The notes under the pieces are model-generated. The model searched no databases. It had not been told where the DNA came from and saw only the letters and a list, made by a program, of their open reading frames with translations. This document shows positions 1 through 9,180 of a DNA stretch of 64,000 nucleotides, one piece after another. The stretch is from contig NC_019751.1 of the NCBI RefSeq assembly GCF_000317435.1, positions 2,294,001 through 2,358,000 of the forward strand, given 5' to 3'. The stretch comes from Calothrix sp. PCC 6303. Lineage in GTDB: Bacteria > Cyanobacteriota > Cyanobacteriia > Cyanobacteriales > Nostocaceae. The position numbers and the translations under genes were made by a program. Position 1 is the stretch's first letter, and the number at the start of each line of letters is the position of its first letter.

Positions 1-84
1 TAGGAAACAGGCGTGATGTACAAACCATTAGTTATTTAATGCGATCGCATTCACAACCAAAGGTACATAAAAAGGTCAGCTTAT

Positions 85-1581
85 TTAATCATTACGTGCG
101 TGTTCAAATTCATATACATAAAATAGCCGACTCAATTTTTTCAACAGGTATCCTGTGGCGGTAAATAAAATTGCTCCTATTAGCAAGCACCAAAAAGCAA
201 GCGGTGGGATAATTAGCGCTGATGCGGATGTTTGTTCCAAAGATGCAACAGCAACTTGGGTTGCCACAGCGCGTGCATCAATAATTACACCTAAAAAGCC
301 ACAAATTACGGCTGCTACAAAAGATAATATTGTCAAACGATTAATATTTTTTAAAGCATCTTGACAAACACTACAGTGTTGGGTGTGTGTTCCCCAAACA
401 TCAAATAGCTTCTGCTTATCTGTCTCTGGTGCAGGGAGTTGTACATTATATTCTGATGCCCAATCAATATTACCTCCTGCTCGTTTTTCTAACCAGTTAC
501 GAAACGCAATCACCATTTTATCTTGGGGATTGGGTGTATAAACTGCATCTAACCATCTATCATTTTGTTTTTGGGCTAGTGCTTTTTCCTGGTAGTGTAG
601 AAATACCATATCTTGATGCAAAAATATCGAAGCTAAGATATGACCTAACCAAATTGGCATTGGTAATGCGAAAAATCCTAAACCTGGAGGTGTTTTATTT
701 TCGTGATTTTTCACTAATACCTGACATCCAATATGCCGACACCATCCGGGACGAGTTGGTGTAGCATATAAAGCCAGAATCATTTGACCACCATCTTCAA
801 AAGTTGAAACAATCCGCATGTGACAAGGCGGTTGAAAATCAGCAATTGATTGTTTGATATTCGCAGCAGTGGGTGTGACTTCATAGGAAAACCCTTCTTG
901 AGTTGACATTTGCCGCAACCCAATCATGTCATAGTATCTTGGATCTTTGTATCGGTTGCCTACGATGCCATGATGGGAAACGGGTACATGTGCAGGATCA
1001 GCAACATTTTCCATGAAAAAATCCCATCCATAGGGAAGATCACGGAAATTCCAAAATAGTTTTATAACCTTATCTGACTGATTTTCAAGTTCCGGTAAGA
1101 TTCTAGGTGCTTTTAATTGACTCTCAACTAAAGCTTGGGAACCAGATTCTGCCCACACCCACAACAATCCCTGTTTTTCTTGGGTTGGATAAACAACAGC
1201 ACAAGATTTGGGATTTGAACAATGTTTGGCTTCAGTTTGTTTATCTTTAGTTTGGGGAATGTTGACGCAATTTCCCTGACTATCAAAACGCCAAGCATGG
1301 TAAGCACATAAAAGCGTACCATCGGCTTCAACTCTCCCTTCCGAAAGAGGTACTAATCGATGGGGACAAGCATCTTCAAAACAGCACCATTTTCCTGAAC
1401 CATCTCGCCACAAAACAATATCTTTTCCTAATAATTGCATTCCATGGGGACGAGACGAGTCTAAAAAATCCACAACAGCAACTGGATACCACTGCTTTTT
1501 CCATTGAAATAGTTCTTCTTCTGGTGCTAATTCTACGTTGGTATCACACTTTTCACTTTGTAAATTGTTGTAGGTTGTCAC
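85..1581 (-). CDS. Rieske 2Fe-2S non-heme iron oxygenase, pheophorbide a oxygenase (PaO)/Tic55-like
   Basis: A 498-residue protein. The N-terminal Rieske domain has a Cys72-Pro-His74 and Cys92-Ala-Tyr-His95 pair that would hold the 2Fe-2S cluster. A mononuclear iron site follows in the segment ENVADPAHVPVSHH (Asp and His ligands). Near the C terminus is a CSVC (CxxC) motif, then two hydrophobic segments, the usual end of the PaO/chlorophyllide a oxygenase/Tic55 group. In plants this group oxygenates tetrapyrroles; cyanobacterial members are mostly uncharacterised, so a chlorophyll-catabolite or related tetrapyrrole substrate is inference. The C-terminal helices suggest membrane attachment. 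It is monocistronic, and its 3' end lies close to the left window edge. The family call is firm, the substrate open. Confidence 0.85.
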   Translation of the reverse strand: MTTYNNLQSEKCDTNVELAPEEELFQWKKQWYPVAVVDFLDSSRPHGMQLLGKDIVLWRDGSGKWCCFEDACPHRLVPLSEGRVEADGTLLCAYHAWRFDSQGNCVNIPQTKDKQTEAKHCSNPKSCAVVYPTQEKQGLLWVWAESGSQALVESQLKAPRILPELENQSDKVIKLFWNFRDLPYGWDFFMENVADPAHVPVSHHGIVGNRYKDPRYYDMIGLRQMSTQEGFSYEVTPTAANIKQSIADFQPPCHMRIVSTFEDGGQMILALYATPTRPGWCRHIGCQVLVKNHENKTPPGLGFFALPMPIWLGHILASIFLHQDMVFLHYQEKALAQKQNDRWLDAVYTPNPQDKMVIAFRNWLEKRAGGNIDWASEYNVQLPAPETDKQKLFDVWGTHTQHCSVCQDALKNINRLTILSFVAAVICGFLGVIIDARAVATQVAVASLEQTSASALIIPPLAFWCLLIGAILFTATGYLLKKLSRLFYVYEFEHARND

Positions 1582-1703
1582 TGTAACTCCTCAGTGCTTT
1601 TGCTTTGTGTCAATTCATCCTGTTAATTCTAACTTTTTTGAATCACTAGACTTACCTTGGGGAATTTTCGGTGGTGTACAATTTCACCACCAAAATATCT
1701 AAT

Positions 1704-2816
1704 TTAAACCTTGATGTAATTGGTAACTATCTCTAAAATACGTTGAGCAGCTTTACCATCACCAAAAGGGTTAATTGCATTTGCCATCGCATCATAAGCG
1801 GCAGAATTAGCAAGTAACTCAGAAGCATTAGCAACTATTTGATGACTATCGGTACCTATCAACTTTGCAGTTCCAGCAGTGACAGCTTCCGGACGTTCGG
1901 TAGTTTCTCGCAGAACTAAAACTGGTTTCCCTAGGCTTGGTGCTTCTTCTTGTAAACCACCAGAGTCGGTGAGGAGAAGATGCGATCGCATGATGGCTCC
2001 AACTAGTTCACTATAATCTAATGGTTCGGTTAAAAATACTCGCGGGTGTTTACCTAAACTTGCTTGGAGGGGTTCCCTCACCGTTGGGTTCCGATGTAAT
2101 GGTAATAATAATGCTGTATCGGGAAATTTTTCTAAGATTTCTAAAAATCCTTCAGCAATTCCCTGTAATGGTTCACCCCAATTTTCTCGACGGTGGACTG
2201 TTGCTAATAAAACTCGATGTTTTTCCCACTCTAAACCAGGAATATCACAATTGGGTTGACTACTGGCAACATCTAATAAAGCATCAATTACCGTGTTTCC
2301 AGTCAAATGGATTTCACCCAAAACCCCAGAATTTCGCAGATTTTCCACCGCTAACTTAGTTGGGGCAAAATGCAATTGGGTGATTTGAGAAACTAAACGT
2401 CGGTTTGCTTCTTCCGGGAAGGGATTAAATAAATTATCTGTTCTTAAACCTGCTTCCACATGTCCAATGGGAATTTGATGATAAAAAGCTGCTAAAGCTG
2501 CCGCAAATGCAGTTGTTGTATCTCCCTGGACAATAACTAAATCTGGTTTTTCCTTCGCAAATAATGCTTCTAAACCTTGCAAACTCCGATTAGTAATATC
2601 ACTCAAAGATTGCTGAGGTTGCATAATCTCCAAGTCACTATCAGCTTTAAGGTTAAACAACTGCATCACCTGCTCAACCATTTCTCGGTGCTGTCCTGTT
2701 AAAATCACCCTTAAAATAAAACCAGGTGCATCTTGAAATACTTTGATTACCGGAGCTAATTTTATCGCTTCCGGACGGGTACCTAAAATAATGTAAACAA
2801 GTTTTTCAATAGCCAT
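1704..2816 (-). CDS. wecB: UDP-N-acetylglucosamine 2-epimerase (non-hydrolysing)
   Basis: A 370-residue protein of normal length for the family. It carries the N-terminal GTRPEAIKLAPV motif, the VQGDTTTAFAAALAAFY stretch, HVEAGLRT and the C-terminal-half TVHRREN and LLTDSGGLQEEA segments. These build the GT-B-like fold of enzymes that interconvert UDP-GlcNAc and UDP-ManNAc for surface polysaccharide synthesis in the cytoplasm. No other polysaccharide genes adjoin it: the flanking genes are a Rieske oxygenase and an MBL-fold protein, so it is probably transcribed alone. ATG start; the ORF is intact. Confidence 0.93.
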   Translation of the reverse strand: MAIEKLVYIILGTRPEAIKLAPVIKVFQDAPGFILRVILTGQHREMVEQVMQLFNLKADSDLEIMQPQQSLSDITNRSLQGLEALFAKEKPDLVIVQGDTTTAFAAALAAFYHQIPIGHVEAGLRTDNLFNPFPEEANRRLVSQITQLHFAPTKLAVENLRNSGVLGEIHLTGNTVIDALLDVASSQPNCDIPGLEWEKHRVLLATVHRRENWGEPLQGIAEGFLEILEKFPDTALLLPLHRNPTVREPLQASLGKHPRVFLTEPLDYSELVGAIMRSHLLLTDSGGLQEEAPSLGKPVLVLRETTERPEAVTAGTAKLIGTDSHQIVANASELLANSAAYDAMANAINPFGDGKAAQRILEIVTNYIKV

Positions 2817-2875
2817 TAGTCAGAAATCAAAATCCCCGATATAGATCTTATTGAGGTCGATAATACAGCAGTAGA

Positions 2876-2894
2876 GACGTTCCGGTGGAACGTC
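2876..2894. repeat. Dispersed hairpin repeat (GACGTTCC-GGT-GGAACGTC)
   Basis: A perfect 8-bp inverted repeat with a 3-nt loop, followed on the plus strand by TTTATTT. It lies between the 3' end of the MBL-fold gene and the start of wecB. The same unit recurs at 25921, so it is a dispersed genomic repeat. It could terminate plus-strand transcripts, but both flanking genes are on the minus strand. Confidence 0.75.
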
Positions 2895-2987
2895 TTTATT
2901 TATGCATAGAGATTTAGCAATATTTACACATCAAGCTAAATAGAAATTAAGGGTTTTCACTCAGACAGGTAATTTTGTTCGGCTAAA

Positions 2988-3764
2988 TCACCGTGCAGTT
3001 GATACAGCTAAATCTAGTTCACAACGTTCCCATGGTTTTGGTTCAAATACCTTTGTATTCAGATTATTTTCCTTGAGTAAGGTGCCGAATTCTTCTATTC
3101 CACCTTTTGAACTCAAAATAGATACTAATAACCCTTCAAAACTAATATCTCCCCCAGCCGCCGTTGGCATAATTATTTGGGGCTTTAACCATTCAACTGC
3201 TTGTAATGCCGTGCTTTGACCTTTAATTATGGAGCCTAATAGGGGCAGTTGTAAGTCAATAATAGGGGTAATGATCACATCAATAGGGGCAACCTCTTTT
3301 AAAGTTGGGGAATGGTATCCATGAGGTTCATAGTAGAGGCTTATACCGTTGCTTAAATCTTGAATCAGATAACCATTTTCTATCAATGTTGGACCAATTG
3401 GGGAACCGGGAAAAGCGGTAATTTTGATTTTGTTGGCAATTGTGCAGGATTCACCGTGGGAAATAGAATTAATTTGGGAATAACCTAATTTATCTACTAC
3501 CTTAGCTGCATTCGGTGATGCAACCACAGGGATATCATGGTTAAGTTCTTTGAGTGTGGGAGGATGCGCGTGGTCTTCCAAACCTTGAGATAATAAAATC
3601 AAGTCAATATTTTCGGGGATAGAACGGGACTGGGAACGATATCCCCGAAACAACCAAGCAGCATTTCCAAAAACCAAATCTCCCACCAACCAAGGATCTA
3701 GCAGAATCCGCTGTCCTCCCATTTCGATTAACCACGAATTACTATCCAAGTAAGTAACGTGCAT
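2988..3764 (-). CDS. MBL-fold (metallo-beta-lactamase-like) hydrolase
   Basis: About 258 residues. It opens with MHVTYLDSNSWLIEMGG and ILLDPWLVGD, typical of the first strands of the MBL-fold family related to UlaG and bacterial MBL-like proteins. The segment LLSQGLEDHAHPPTL holds the position of the usual HxHxDH motif but appears degenerate (only EDHAH), and later EPHGYHSP could supply ligands. Metal binding may thus be reduced. I chose the ATG at 3764 over one three codons upstream because AAAAGG lies 9 nt before it, while the upstream ATG directly abuts that Shine-Dalgarno sequence. Function unknown; similar proteins are common in cyanobacteria and plastids. Confidence 0.7.
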   Translation of the reverse strand: MHVTYLDSNSWLIEMGGQRILLDPWLVGDLVFGNAAWLFRGYRSQSRSIPENIDLILLSQGLEDHAHPPTLKELNHDIPVVASPNAAKVVDKLGYSQINSISHGESCTIANKIKITAFPGSPIGPTLIENGYLIQDLSNGISLYYEPHGYHSPTLKEVAPIDVIITPIIDLQLPLLGSIIKGQSTALQAVEWLKPQIIMPTAAGGDISFEGLLVSILSSKGGIEEFGTLLKENNLNTKVFEPKPWERCELDLAVSTAR

Positions 3765-4029
3765 TTTGAACATCCTTTTGTTAACTTCGTTTATTGTTAC
3801 AAAGAATCTCCAATTTGCAAAGGTTCAGATTCAAGTATCTGTCGCATGAAATTATTGTATTTTATTTAATCCACGTTTCTAACTAAAAAAAAGGGAACAA
3901 GAAATAGAAAATATGGGGAAATAACTGATTCCCTGTTTTCTATTACCCGTTACCCTAAAAAGTGGTAATGATCTTGGTTATTTTTGATAAAGTGGCTTTT
4001 TCAAGCATGAAGCTCAAAGCAAGCTATTT
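3765..4029. other. Intergenic spacer, no gene seen
   Basis: About 265 bases, AT-rich, upstream of the MBL-fold gene and downstream of the small exported protein. I see no ORF, RNA or strong hairpin. It presumably holds the MBL gene promoter. Confidence 0.5.
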
Positions 4030-4407
4030 TTAATATGAGACAGTGCCTTGTTCTTGAAGGATGAGCTTTTTACCATTAAAAACCAGCAATTTATTATCTG
4101 ATGTCACCCGATACAGATATTTATTATTGCGAAATTCGTAACCGAGGAATCGGCTTGGTGTCACACCATCTGCACCAACTGCGTGGATTGTTTTACCAGT
4201 GAGGCGAATTGATTTGCCAGTTCTTAAATCTTTGCCAAAATACGTAACTTTATTACAGGTGACATTTCCTTCTGCACAGTTTCTGGTAATTTGAATGCTA
4301 AAGTTTTTGGTTTTTAAAGTTTCTGCATTAGCGACACTGGAAAAGAAAGCAACGCTAGCAACTGGTAATAATAGAAAGCTAATAATAGATTTTTTAAGAT
4401 TTAACAT
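4030..4407 (-). CDS. Small exported hypothetical protein
   Basis: About 125 residues. From the ATG at 4407 the N terminus reads MLNLKKSIISFLLL followed by a hydrophobic stretch ending SVANA, a clear signal peptide with an AxA-type cleavage site. An in-frame ATG nine codons upstream (4434) would place charged residues before the signal peptide and is less likely. The mature part has two Cys (NCAEGNVTCNK), possibly a disulfide, and short beta-rich repeats (GKDLRTGKSIRLTGK). No family recognised; small secreted proteins with this layout are common in filamentous cyanobacteria. Confidence 0.65.
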   Translation of the reverse strand: MLNLKKSIISFLLLPVASVAFFSSVANAETLKTKNFSIQITRNCAEGNVTCNKVTYFGKDLRTGKSIRLTGKTIHAVGADGVTPSRFLGYEFRNNKYLYRVTSDNKLLVFNGKKLILQEQGTVSY

Positions 4408-4530
4408 TTTCTCTTCAGAATATAGGTGAATCAAGTAGATATTTATAGCTACACATCCACTAAACAGATTCCGAATTCAGCAAGCAGAAAAGAAAAATAT
4501 TTTTTCAACCGTTATTGAAACCTTGATTTG

Positions 4531-4560
4531 TAGGGTGCTTAGATCCATGTCTAACGCACC
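4531..4560. repeat. Short dispersed repeat (TAGGGTG...TAACGCACC)
   Basis: Imperfect inverted repeat TAGGGTGC...CTAACGCACC; a related copy is at 49301-49333. It sits in the roughly 300-base gap before the HEAT-repeat gene. No gene is seen in that gap. Confidence 0.55.
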
Positions 4561-4734
4561 GATTGTTGGGCATAGTTAGTCCAATGAGTCTAATCAACGG
4601 TTTCTGTTCCCCAAAGGTAAATTTTAAGTTCAGTATAAACCTCCTTGCGTAAATCAGTAAAATACTGGTGTATATCTATAGACACTGTACGAAATCTAAG
4701 TTAATTTCACAAAAACTTCAAGTTATAGAATCCG

Positions 4735-6471
4735 ATGAATTCCCGAATCTACTTTATTGTGAGCCTCCTAACAGTCATAACTTTTGTTCCTGACAATAGA
4801 CCTGTAGCAGCTGAGAAGGTCAAAATTAACTTGCCTCCAGGCATACCAGCGATCGCAGATAATCAGGTGAATACTAAAGTAATAAACGTTACTCAGTTAG
4901 TAGAAAAACTGCGTACTGCCGACGTTGAAGAACGTCGAAAAATTATTGAGCAACTGAGCGGTACTCAAGAAAATATTGTGCCAGCTTTAGTTCAGGCAAT
5001 GGAAGACCCTGATCCTCTAGTGAAAAGTGCTGTGGCAGAGGTGTTGGGAAATCTTACGGATGCAGCAGTACCAGCTATCCCAGCGTTGATTGAGATGATG
5101 AAGAGTGGGCAAAGAGCCATCGTGCCGTCGTCCTATCTAATTTCACCTTATGGATACCCAGTTATTGCTAGCCTTCCCGCTTCCGGAAATACTGAAGAGC
5201 GACGTATTCCATCTACCCCTCCCGAAAACCCTGAAAACCTTTTGCGGATTACAGCGATCGCGTCTCTGGGCAAAATAGGTTTACCAGCTAGAATATCAGC
5301 TACTCCTCCCCTGATCCAAGCCTTGCAAGACCCAGATCCTTGGGTGAAGCTAAATGCTACATGGGCGCTTTCGGAAATTGGAGCCTCCACACCCCTACTA
5401 GCTTACTGGTTAGAAGCTTTACAAAGCTCAGACCCGAAGCTGCGTAATAGTGCAGCCGAAATTTTTCAAGATTCCAGATCACTCCTCCGTAAAGTCTTTG
5501 GCTCGGAGGCTGATGCCAATACTGCTATCCCGTTACTTGTAGCGCTTAAAGATGAAGATGTTACAGTTCGTGATGTTGCTGGTAAAGGATTAGAGTTGTT
5601 AGGAACAAAGGCAATACCAGGATTAATCCAAGGATTAAAAGCACCAGAACCAATTGTGCGCTTGGAAGCTGCGAAACTGTTGGGTAATCTGGGAGTGACA
5701 GCACAGTCGGCAGTTCCGAACCTGGTGGTACTACTGGGAGATTCTGGACGTTATGTGCCACCAAACACCAACAGAAACGGTTTGTTTTTATCCTCACTCC
5801 CTCCTCTGGCAATACCGTATACTCCAGGCAGAAGGCAATATCCCCCTGCCCCCGATAACCCCGATAAATTGGTAAGAATAAATGCTGCAATTGCTTTGGG
5901 GAAAGTTGGCGATCGCAAGGCTATTTCTGCCCTAACAAATGCCCTCAAAGATAATAATCCTTGGATGCAACTGTCTACTGCATGGGCATTATTGAAGTTG
6001 GGACAAAACCAAGGTTTGCCTGTTGTTGGGCGATTGGTGCAGCACCCAAATTCATCAATTCAAAGGGAGGCATTATCCCAGATTAAAGGCTACGGTTCAC
6101 AGGGAGCAACCTATCTTTTGCCTTACTATGGAGCGCAATTAGACTCCAGGGATGAAAATAAGCGCAATAACGCCATTATTGAAATTGGACAGCTTGGCGT
6201 GAGGGCTTTAGATTTAGTCCCCAAGCTGCGGGTGATATTAGTGGGTAAGCAGAAAAATTCATCCGGTTATGCGGCGACAATTTTGGGTCAAATTGCGTTA
6301 GATACGGCTGTGGCTGGGCAAACTGGAAATCTTTCCCCCAAACAACGCAAACAAGCGATCGCTCAGTTTAACAAAGTATTGCAAATCATGGAAGCTCCCA
6401 ATGCTCGGTTCAATACTCAACCACGCGATCGCATCCGTAATGCGTTAACTAGGCTCCGCAGTATTACTTAG
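4735..6471 (+). CDS. Exported HEAT-repeat protein
   Basis: A 578-residue protein. It begins with a signal peptide (MNSRIYFIVSLLTVITFV, cleavage near PVAAE). The rest is built from HEAT-type helical repeats: recurrent units such as DPDPLVKSAVAEVLGNL, DPDPWVKLNATWALSEIG and DNNPWMQLSTAWALLKLG. Two repeats are interrupted by Pro/Ser/Tyr-rich loops (around residues 130-165 and 340-370), similar to each other (ENPENLLRI versus DNPDKLVRI), suggesting internal duplication. HEAT arrays are protein-binding scaffolds; no enzyme motif is seen. The signal peptide implies a periplasmic or outer-surface location. Monocistronic; partner unknown. Confidence 0.8.
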   Translation: MNSRIYFIVSLLTVITFVPDNRPVAAEKVKINLPPGIPAIADNQVNTKVINVTQLVEKLRTADVEERRKIIEQLSGTQENIVPALVQAMEDPDPLVKSAVAEVLGNLTDAAVPAIPALIEMMKSGQRAIVPSSYLISPYGYPVIASLPASGNTEERRIPSTPPENPENLLRITAIASLGKIGLPARISATPPLIQALQDPDPWVKLNATWALSEIGASTPLLAYWLEALQSSDPKLRNSAAEIFQDSRSLLRKVFGSEADANTAIPLLVALKDEDVTVRDVAGKGLELLGTKAIPGLIQGLKAPEPIVRLEAAKLLGNLGVTAQSAVPNLVVLLGDSGRYVPPNTNRNGLFLSSLPPLAIPYTPGRRQYPPAPDNPDKLVRINAAIALGKVGDRKAISALTNALKDNNPWMQLSTAWALLKLGQNQGLPVVGRLVQHPNSSIQREALSQIKGYGSQGATYLLPYYGAQLDSRDENKRNNAIIEIGQLGVRALDLVPKLRVILVGKQKNSSGYAATILGQIALDTAVAGQTGNLSPKQRKQAIAQFNKVLQIMEAPNARFNTQPRDRIRNALTRLRSIT

Positions 6472-6548
6472 GCTTATTTATGAATATTGTAATAATTTTT
6501 GCTTGGTATGGCGGAGGTAATTAGCCTCACGTAACATAATACCAATAA

Positions 6549-6649
6549 TACCAAGTTGCCTTCTTTCGTGGTAATTTCAAAATCGTGAGATTACTTCCCT
6601 TCGGTTGCAATGGCAGATAGACACTACTACATCTGACAGCAACTTGGTA
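6549..6649. mobile_element. MITE-like element with 11-bp terminal inverted repeats
   Basis: TACCAAGTTGC at 6549-6559 is exactly repeated in inverse as GCAACTTGGTA at 6639-6649, giving a 101-base unit with no coding capacity. AATACCAATAA lies just outside the left end. Size and structure fit a miniature inverted-repeat element between two convergent genes. Not verified against other copies. Confidence 0.5.
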
Positions 6650-6662
6650 TAAACTTTTACTA

Positions 6663-6824
6663 TCAACTGATAACTGTCAACTGATAAATATTAACTGATT
6701 CTGTAATTGGTGCAGGTGCAGCCATATCAGCAGGTAAGAAAATCCGCGCACTAACTGCAACAAGGGCGACAAAAAATATCAGAACTACTATTAAAGGGGC
6801 AATGTATTGACGAAATATAGCCAT
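6663..6824 (-). CDS. Small single-span membrane protein, 53 residues
   Basis: Starts MAIFRQYIAPL, then one strongly hydrophobic helix (about residues 11-30), then a short Pro/Ala-rich tail (PADMAAPAPITES). Size and design resemble small photosynthetic-membrane subunits, but I do not recognise it. The last ten codons run into a CAGTTGACAGTTATCAGTTGA-type repeat, so the native C terminus may once have been shorter. The Shine-Dalgarno sequence is weak. It is supported by the clean helix and a codon pattern that matches a protein. Confidence 0.45.
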   Translation of the reverse strand: MAIFRQYIAPLIVVLIFFVALVAVSARIFLPADMAAPAPITESVNIYQLTVIS

Positions 6825-6942
6825 ATATCTATCACTAATGCTTTGGGCGAGTTTAAATTTGAAGTTTTGTTAACGTTACTTGACTTATTCTAACCTTATT
6901 AAACGCTAGAAATAGAACAAAATTTTAACTCTTCAGTAATTT

Positions 6943-7353
6943 TCATCTTCTGCCCTGTTCAAAATCAGCGATCGCTCTCTCCCAATACCAATTATCATCC
7001 ATACCTGGTTCTTCTTGGCGAATCTTAGCTACAAGTTTTTCCGCAGCTTCAGTATCCCCATCCAGCATAGCAACCAACCGATTTTTTAAGTCAACTCCAG
7101 CCGCAAATTCCTCTGGACGATATTCTCGCCGAGGAATTCGACGTTTCCGTGGGGCTGGTTGATGGCGGCGAAATTCCCAAAATAATACATAGTAAATTGT
7201 GCCAAAAATCACAATCAAACTAAATGTTCCCAAGAATGTAACCAGGTTCAACGGCAGGTTGCCCAAAACCAACTGCGAAAGTATATAGCCCAGTAAAACA
7301 CCTGTGAACAAAAGAATAGTTGTAGAAGTTGTGATAATTAATTTTTGACCCAT
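6943..7353 (-). CDS. Hypothetical membrane protein, 136 residues
   Basis: Two predicted membrane helices (about residues 5-28 and 36-60), then a basic linker (RRHQPAPRKRRIPRREYRPE) and an acidic soluble tail (DLKNRLVAMLDGDTEAAEKL) ending near WYWERAIADFEQ. It starts 2 nt after the stop of the AmpG-like gene on the same strand, so the two are almost certainly co-transcribed. The tail pattern is familiar from conserved cyanobacterial hypothetical proteins; function unknown. Confidence 0.7.
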   Translation of the reverse strand: MGQKLIITTSTTILLFTGVLLGYILSQLVLGNLPLNLVTFLGTFSLIVIFGTIYYVLFWEFRRHQPAPRKRRIPRREYRPEEFAAGVDLKNRLVAMLDGDTEAAEKLVAKIRQEEPGMDDNWYWERAIADFEQGRR

Positions 7354-7355
7354 AG

Positions 7356-8849
7356 TTATACTTCCTCTTCATTAAGTCCAGGTCGTGGAATTGTTGTAAT
7401 CTGTTGCTTCCAAGGGGCAACAATTGGTAAGAGTAATAATCCTGGAATCGCTGCGGCAACTGTAAGTAAAAAGAAACCTGACCAACCTGTTTGTTTTGCC
7501 CAGACTCCGGCAGGTGCAGAAAGAACATCACGGCTAATTGCCATTAAGCTGGAAAACAAAGCAAACTGAGTGGTTGTAAAGCGATGATTACACAAGCTCA
7601 TCAAAAACGCCACCATTACCACCGTTACGAGTCCAGCACAGAAGTTTTCAACGTTAACGGCAATAAATAGAACGGAAATGTCTTTTCCTGCCTGTGCCAC
7701 AGCATAATACCCTAGGTTGCTAATGAGTTGCAGCAGTCCAAATATCCAAAGACAGCGATTCACCCCAATTCGTGTCATTAATATCCCACCAGTCAGCACA
7801 CCAACAGTAGTAGGTACTAATCCCACCAGAAACATTCCCGCAAGATCAGTCTTTGTGAACCCAGTTTGAAGTAAAAATGGAGTGCTAGTAATCCCCACAA
7901 GCGAATCACCCAGTCGATAAAGAAAAATAAATGCCAGGATAGCGCAACCCAATGGGAATCCGACACGCAGAAAAAATTCTTTAAAAGGTAAGAATATGGC
8001 TTCTTTGAGGTTTTGGGGGGGACGGTTAGCAAGGTTTTCTAATCCTTCTGCTGGCATTAACAATGATGTGACAATCCAAGCGATAAGTAGCGCTGCTAAA
8101 AGCAGGTTGAAAACTGGTAATTCAATTTTTTTAGCAAATAAACTCCACAGCGCACCTGTGACTAATCCAGTGATAGATATCAGAAAAATCACATCTGTGC
8201 TTGATAGTGGTGCTGGTTTGGACAATGGTTGAGGCAGTTGAGGTTCCCTAGGTGCCCAAATTGTTACGAATACACTTACTGCCATTAATCCTGCCATCAG
8301 GAAATAAATTATGTTCCACTCAACACCTCTATCGGTAAGGAATAAAGCTAAAGGCAGTGCTGCGAATAAAGATAGACGATAGCCCAAAACCCACACAGAT
8401 GCACCGGGTTTAGCTTCTTCAGGTTCGAGAATATCAGTACGGTAAGCGTCACCGACAATATCTTGTGTAGCGCTAAAAAATGTAATTGCTAAACAGCTAA
8501 CTGCTAAAATTTGCAGAACTTGATCATTTTGCGATGGTTGTTGGAAACCTAGTGAAGTAATGGCAATTACTAAAGCGATTTGTGTAATTACCAACCAACC
8601 TCTTCGCAGTCCTAAAAGTGGGGGTGTAAAACGATCTAATAATGGCGACCACAAAAACTTGAGGGAGTATGGTAAGCCAAGTAAACTAAATAATGTGATT
8701 TGAGCAATATCGATTTTAGCATCTTCCAACCATGCTTGTAAGGTTCGGGAGGTTAAAAATAGGGGTAGTCCAGATGCAAATCCTAGTAGTAGCAAAGCCC
8801 CCATTTTGCGACTTTTAAATGCTCTTTGTAAGGCTTGAATTTCTTTCAC
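7356..8849 (-). CDS. MFS transporter, AmpG (muropeptide permease)-like
   Basis: A 497-residue, roughly 12-helix protein. It opens with LLLGFASGLPLFLTSRTLQAW and continues with LPYSLKFLWSPLLDRF and ATQDIVGDAYRTD, the characteristic AmpG/acetyl-CoA-transporter-like MFS signatures. AmpG brings anhydro-muropeptides into the cytoplasm for cell-wall recycling; in cyanobacteria the substrate is not established. It is the first gene of a two-gene unit with the small membrane protein downstream. Intact, ATG start. Confidence 0.85.
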   Translation of the reverse strand: MKEIQALQRAFKSRKMGALLLLGFASGLPLFLTSRTLQAWLEDAKIDIAQITLFSLLGLPYSLKFLWSPLLDRFTPPLLGLRRGWLVITQIALVIAITSLGFQQPSQNDQVLQILAVSCLAITFFSATQDIVGDAYRTDILEPEEAKPGASVWVLGYRLSLFAALPLALFLTDRGVEWNIIYFLMAGLMAVSVFVTIWAPREPQLPQPLSKPAPLSSTDVIFLISITGLVTGALWSLFAKKIELPVFNLLLAALLIAWIVTSLLMPAEGLENLANRPPQNLKEAIFLPFKEFFLRVGFPLGCAILAFIFLYRLGDSLVGITSTPFLLQTGFTKTDLAGMFLVGLVPTTVGVLTGGILMTRIGVNRCLWIFGLLQLISNLGYYAVAQAGKDISVLFIAVNVENFCAGLVTVVMVAFLMSLCNHRFTTTQFALFSSLMAISRDVLSAPAGVWAKQTGWSGFFLLTVAAAIPGLLLLPIVAPWKQQITTIPRPGLNEEEV

Positions 8850-9180
8850 TGTATCAGTTTCCTCTAAGTTTTCAATTTACGCTATCATTTTTATAGTTTG
8901 CTACCTAAGTCAGCTATTCTATTTCTTGGCTAAGTGTTAGTCGTAAATCTCAGCTATGTTGACATAGATTTGTTTAAATTTCACATTCTATACACAAATT
9001 TCCTGGAAAAGTTACCAAAATATAACTTTCTCCCGATTCCACTCTCTGGATTCAGGCTATGGGTCGTTTCATTTCCCAGGGATATATGATTTGTTTAGGC
9101 TTTATCCAATTTAGTCCCAAGTTAGTATTATTATAGTTACCTCTGAAAAACGGATCTTAACTAAAATAGGTTTGATATTT
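8850..9180. other. Divergent intergenic region, no gene seen
   Basis: About 330 bases between the AmpG-like gene (minus) and the Uma2 gene (plus). AT-rich; it should hold promoters for both. No RNA or operator recognised. Confidence 0.45.
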
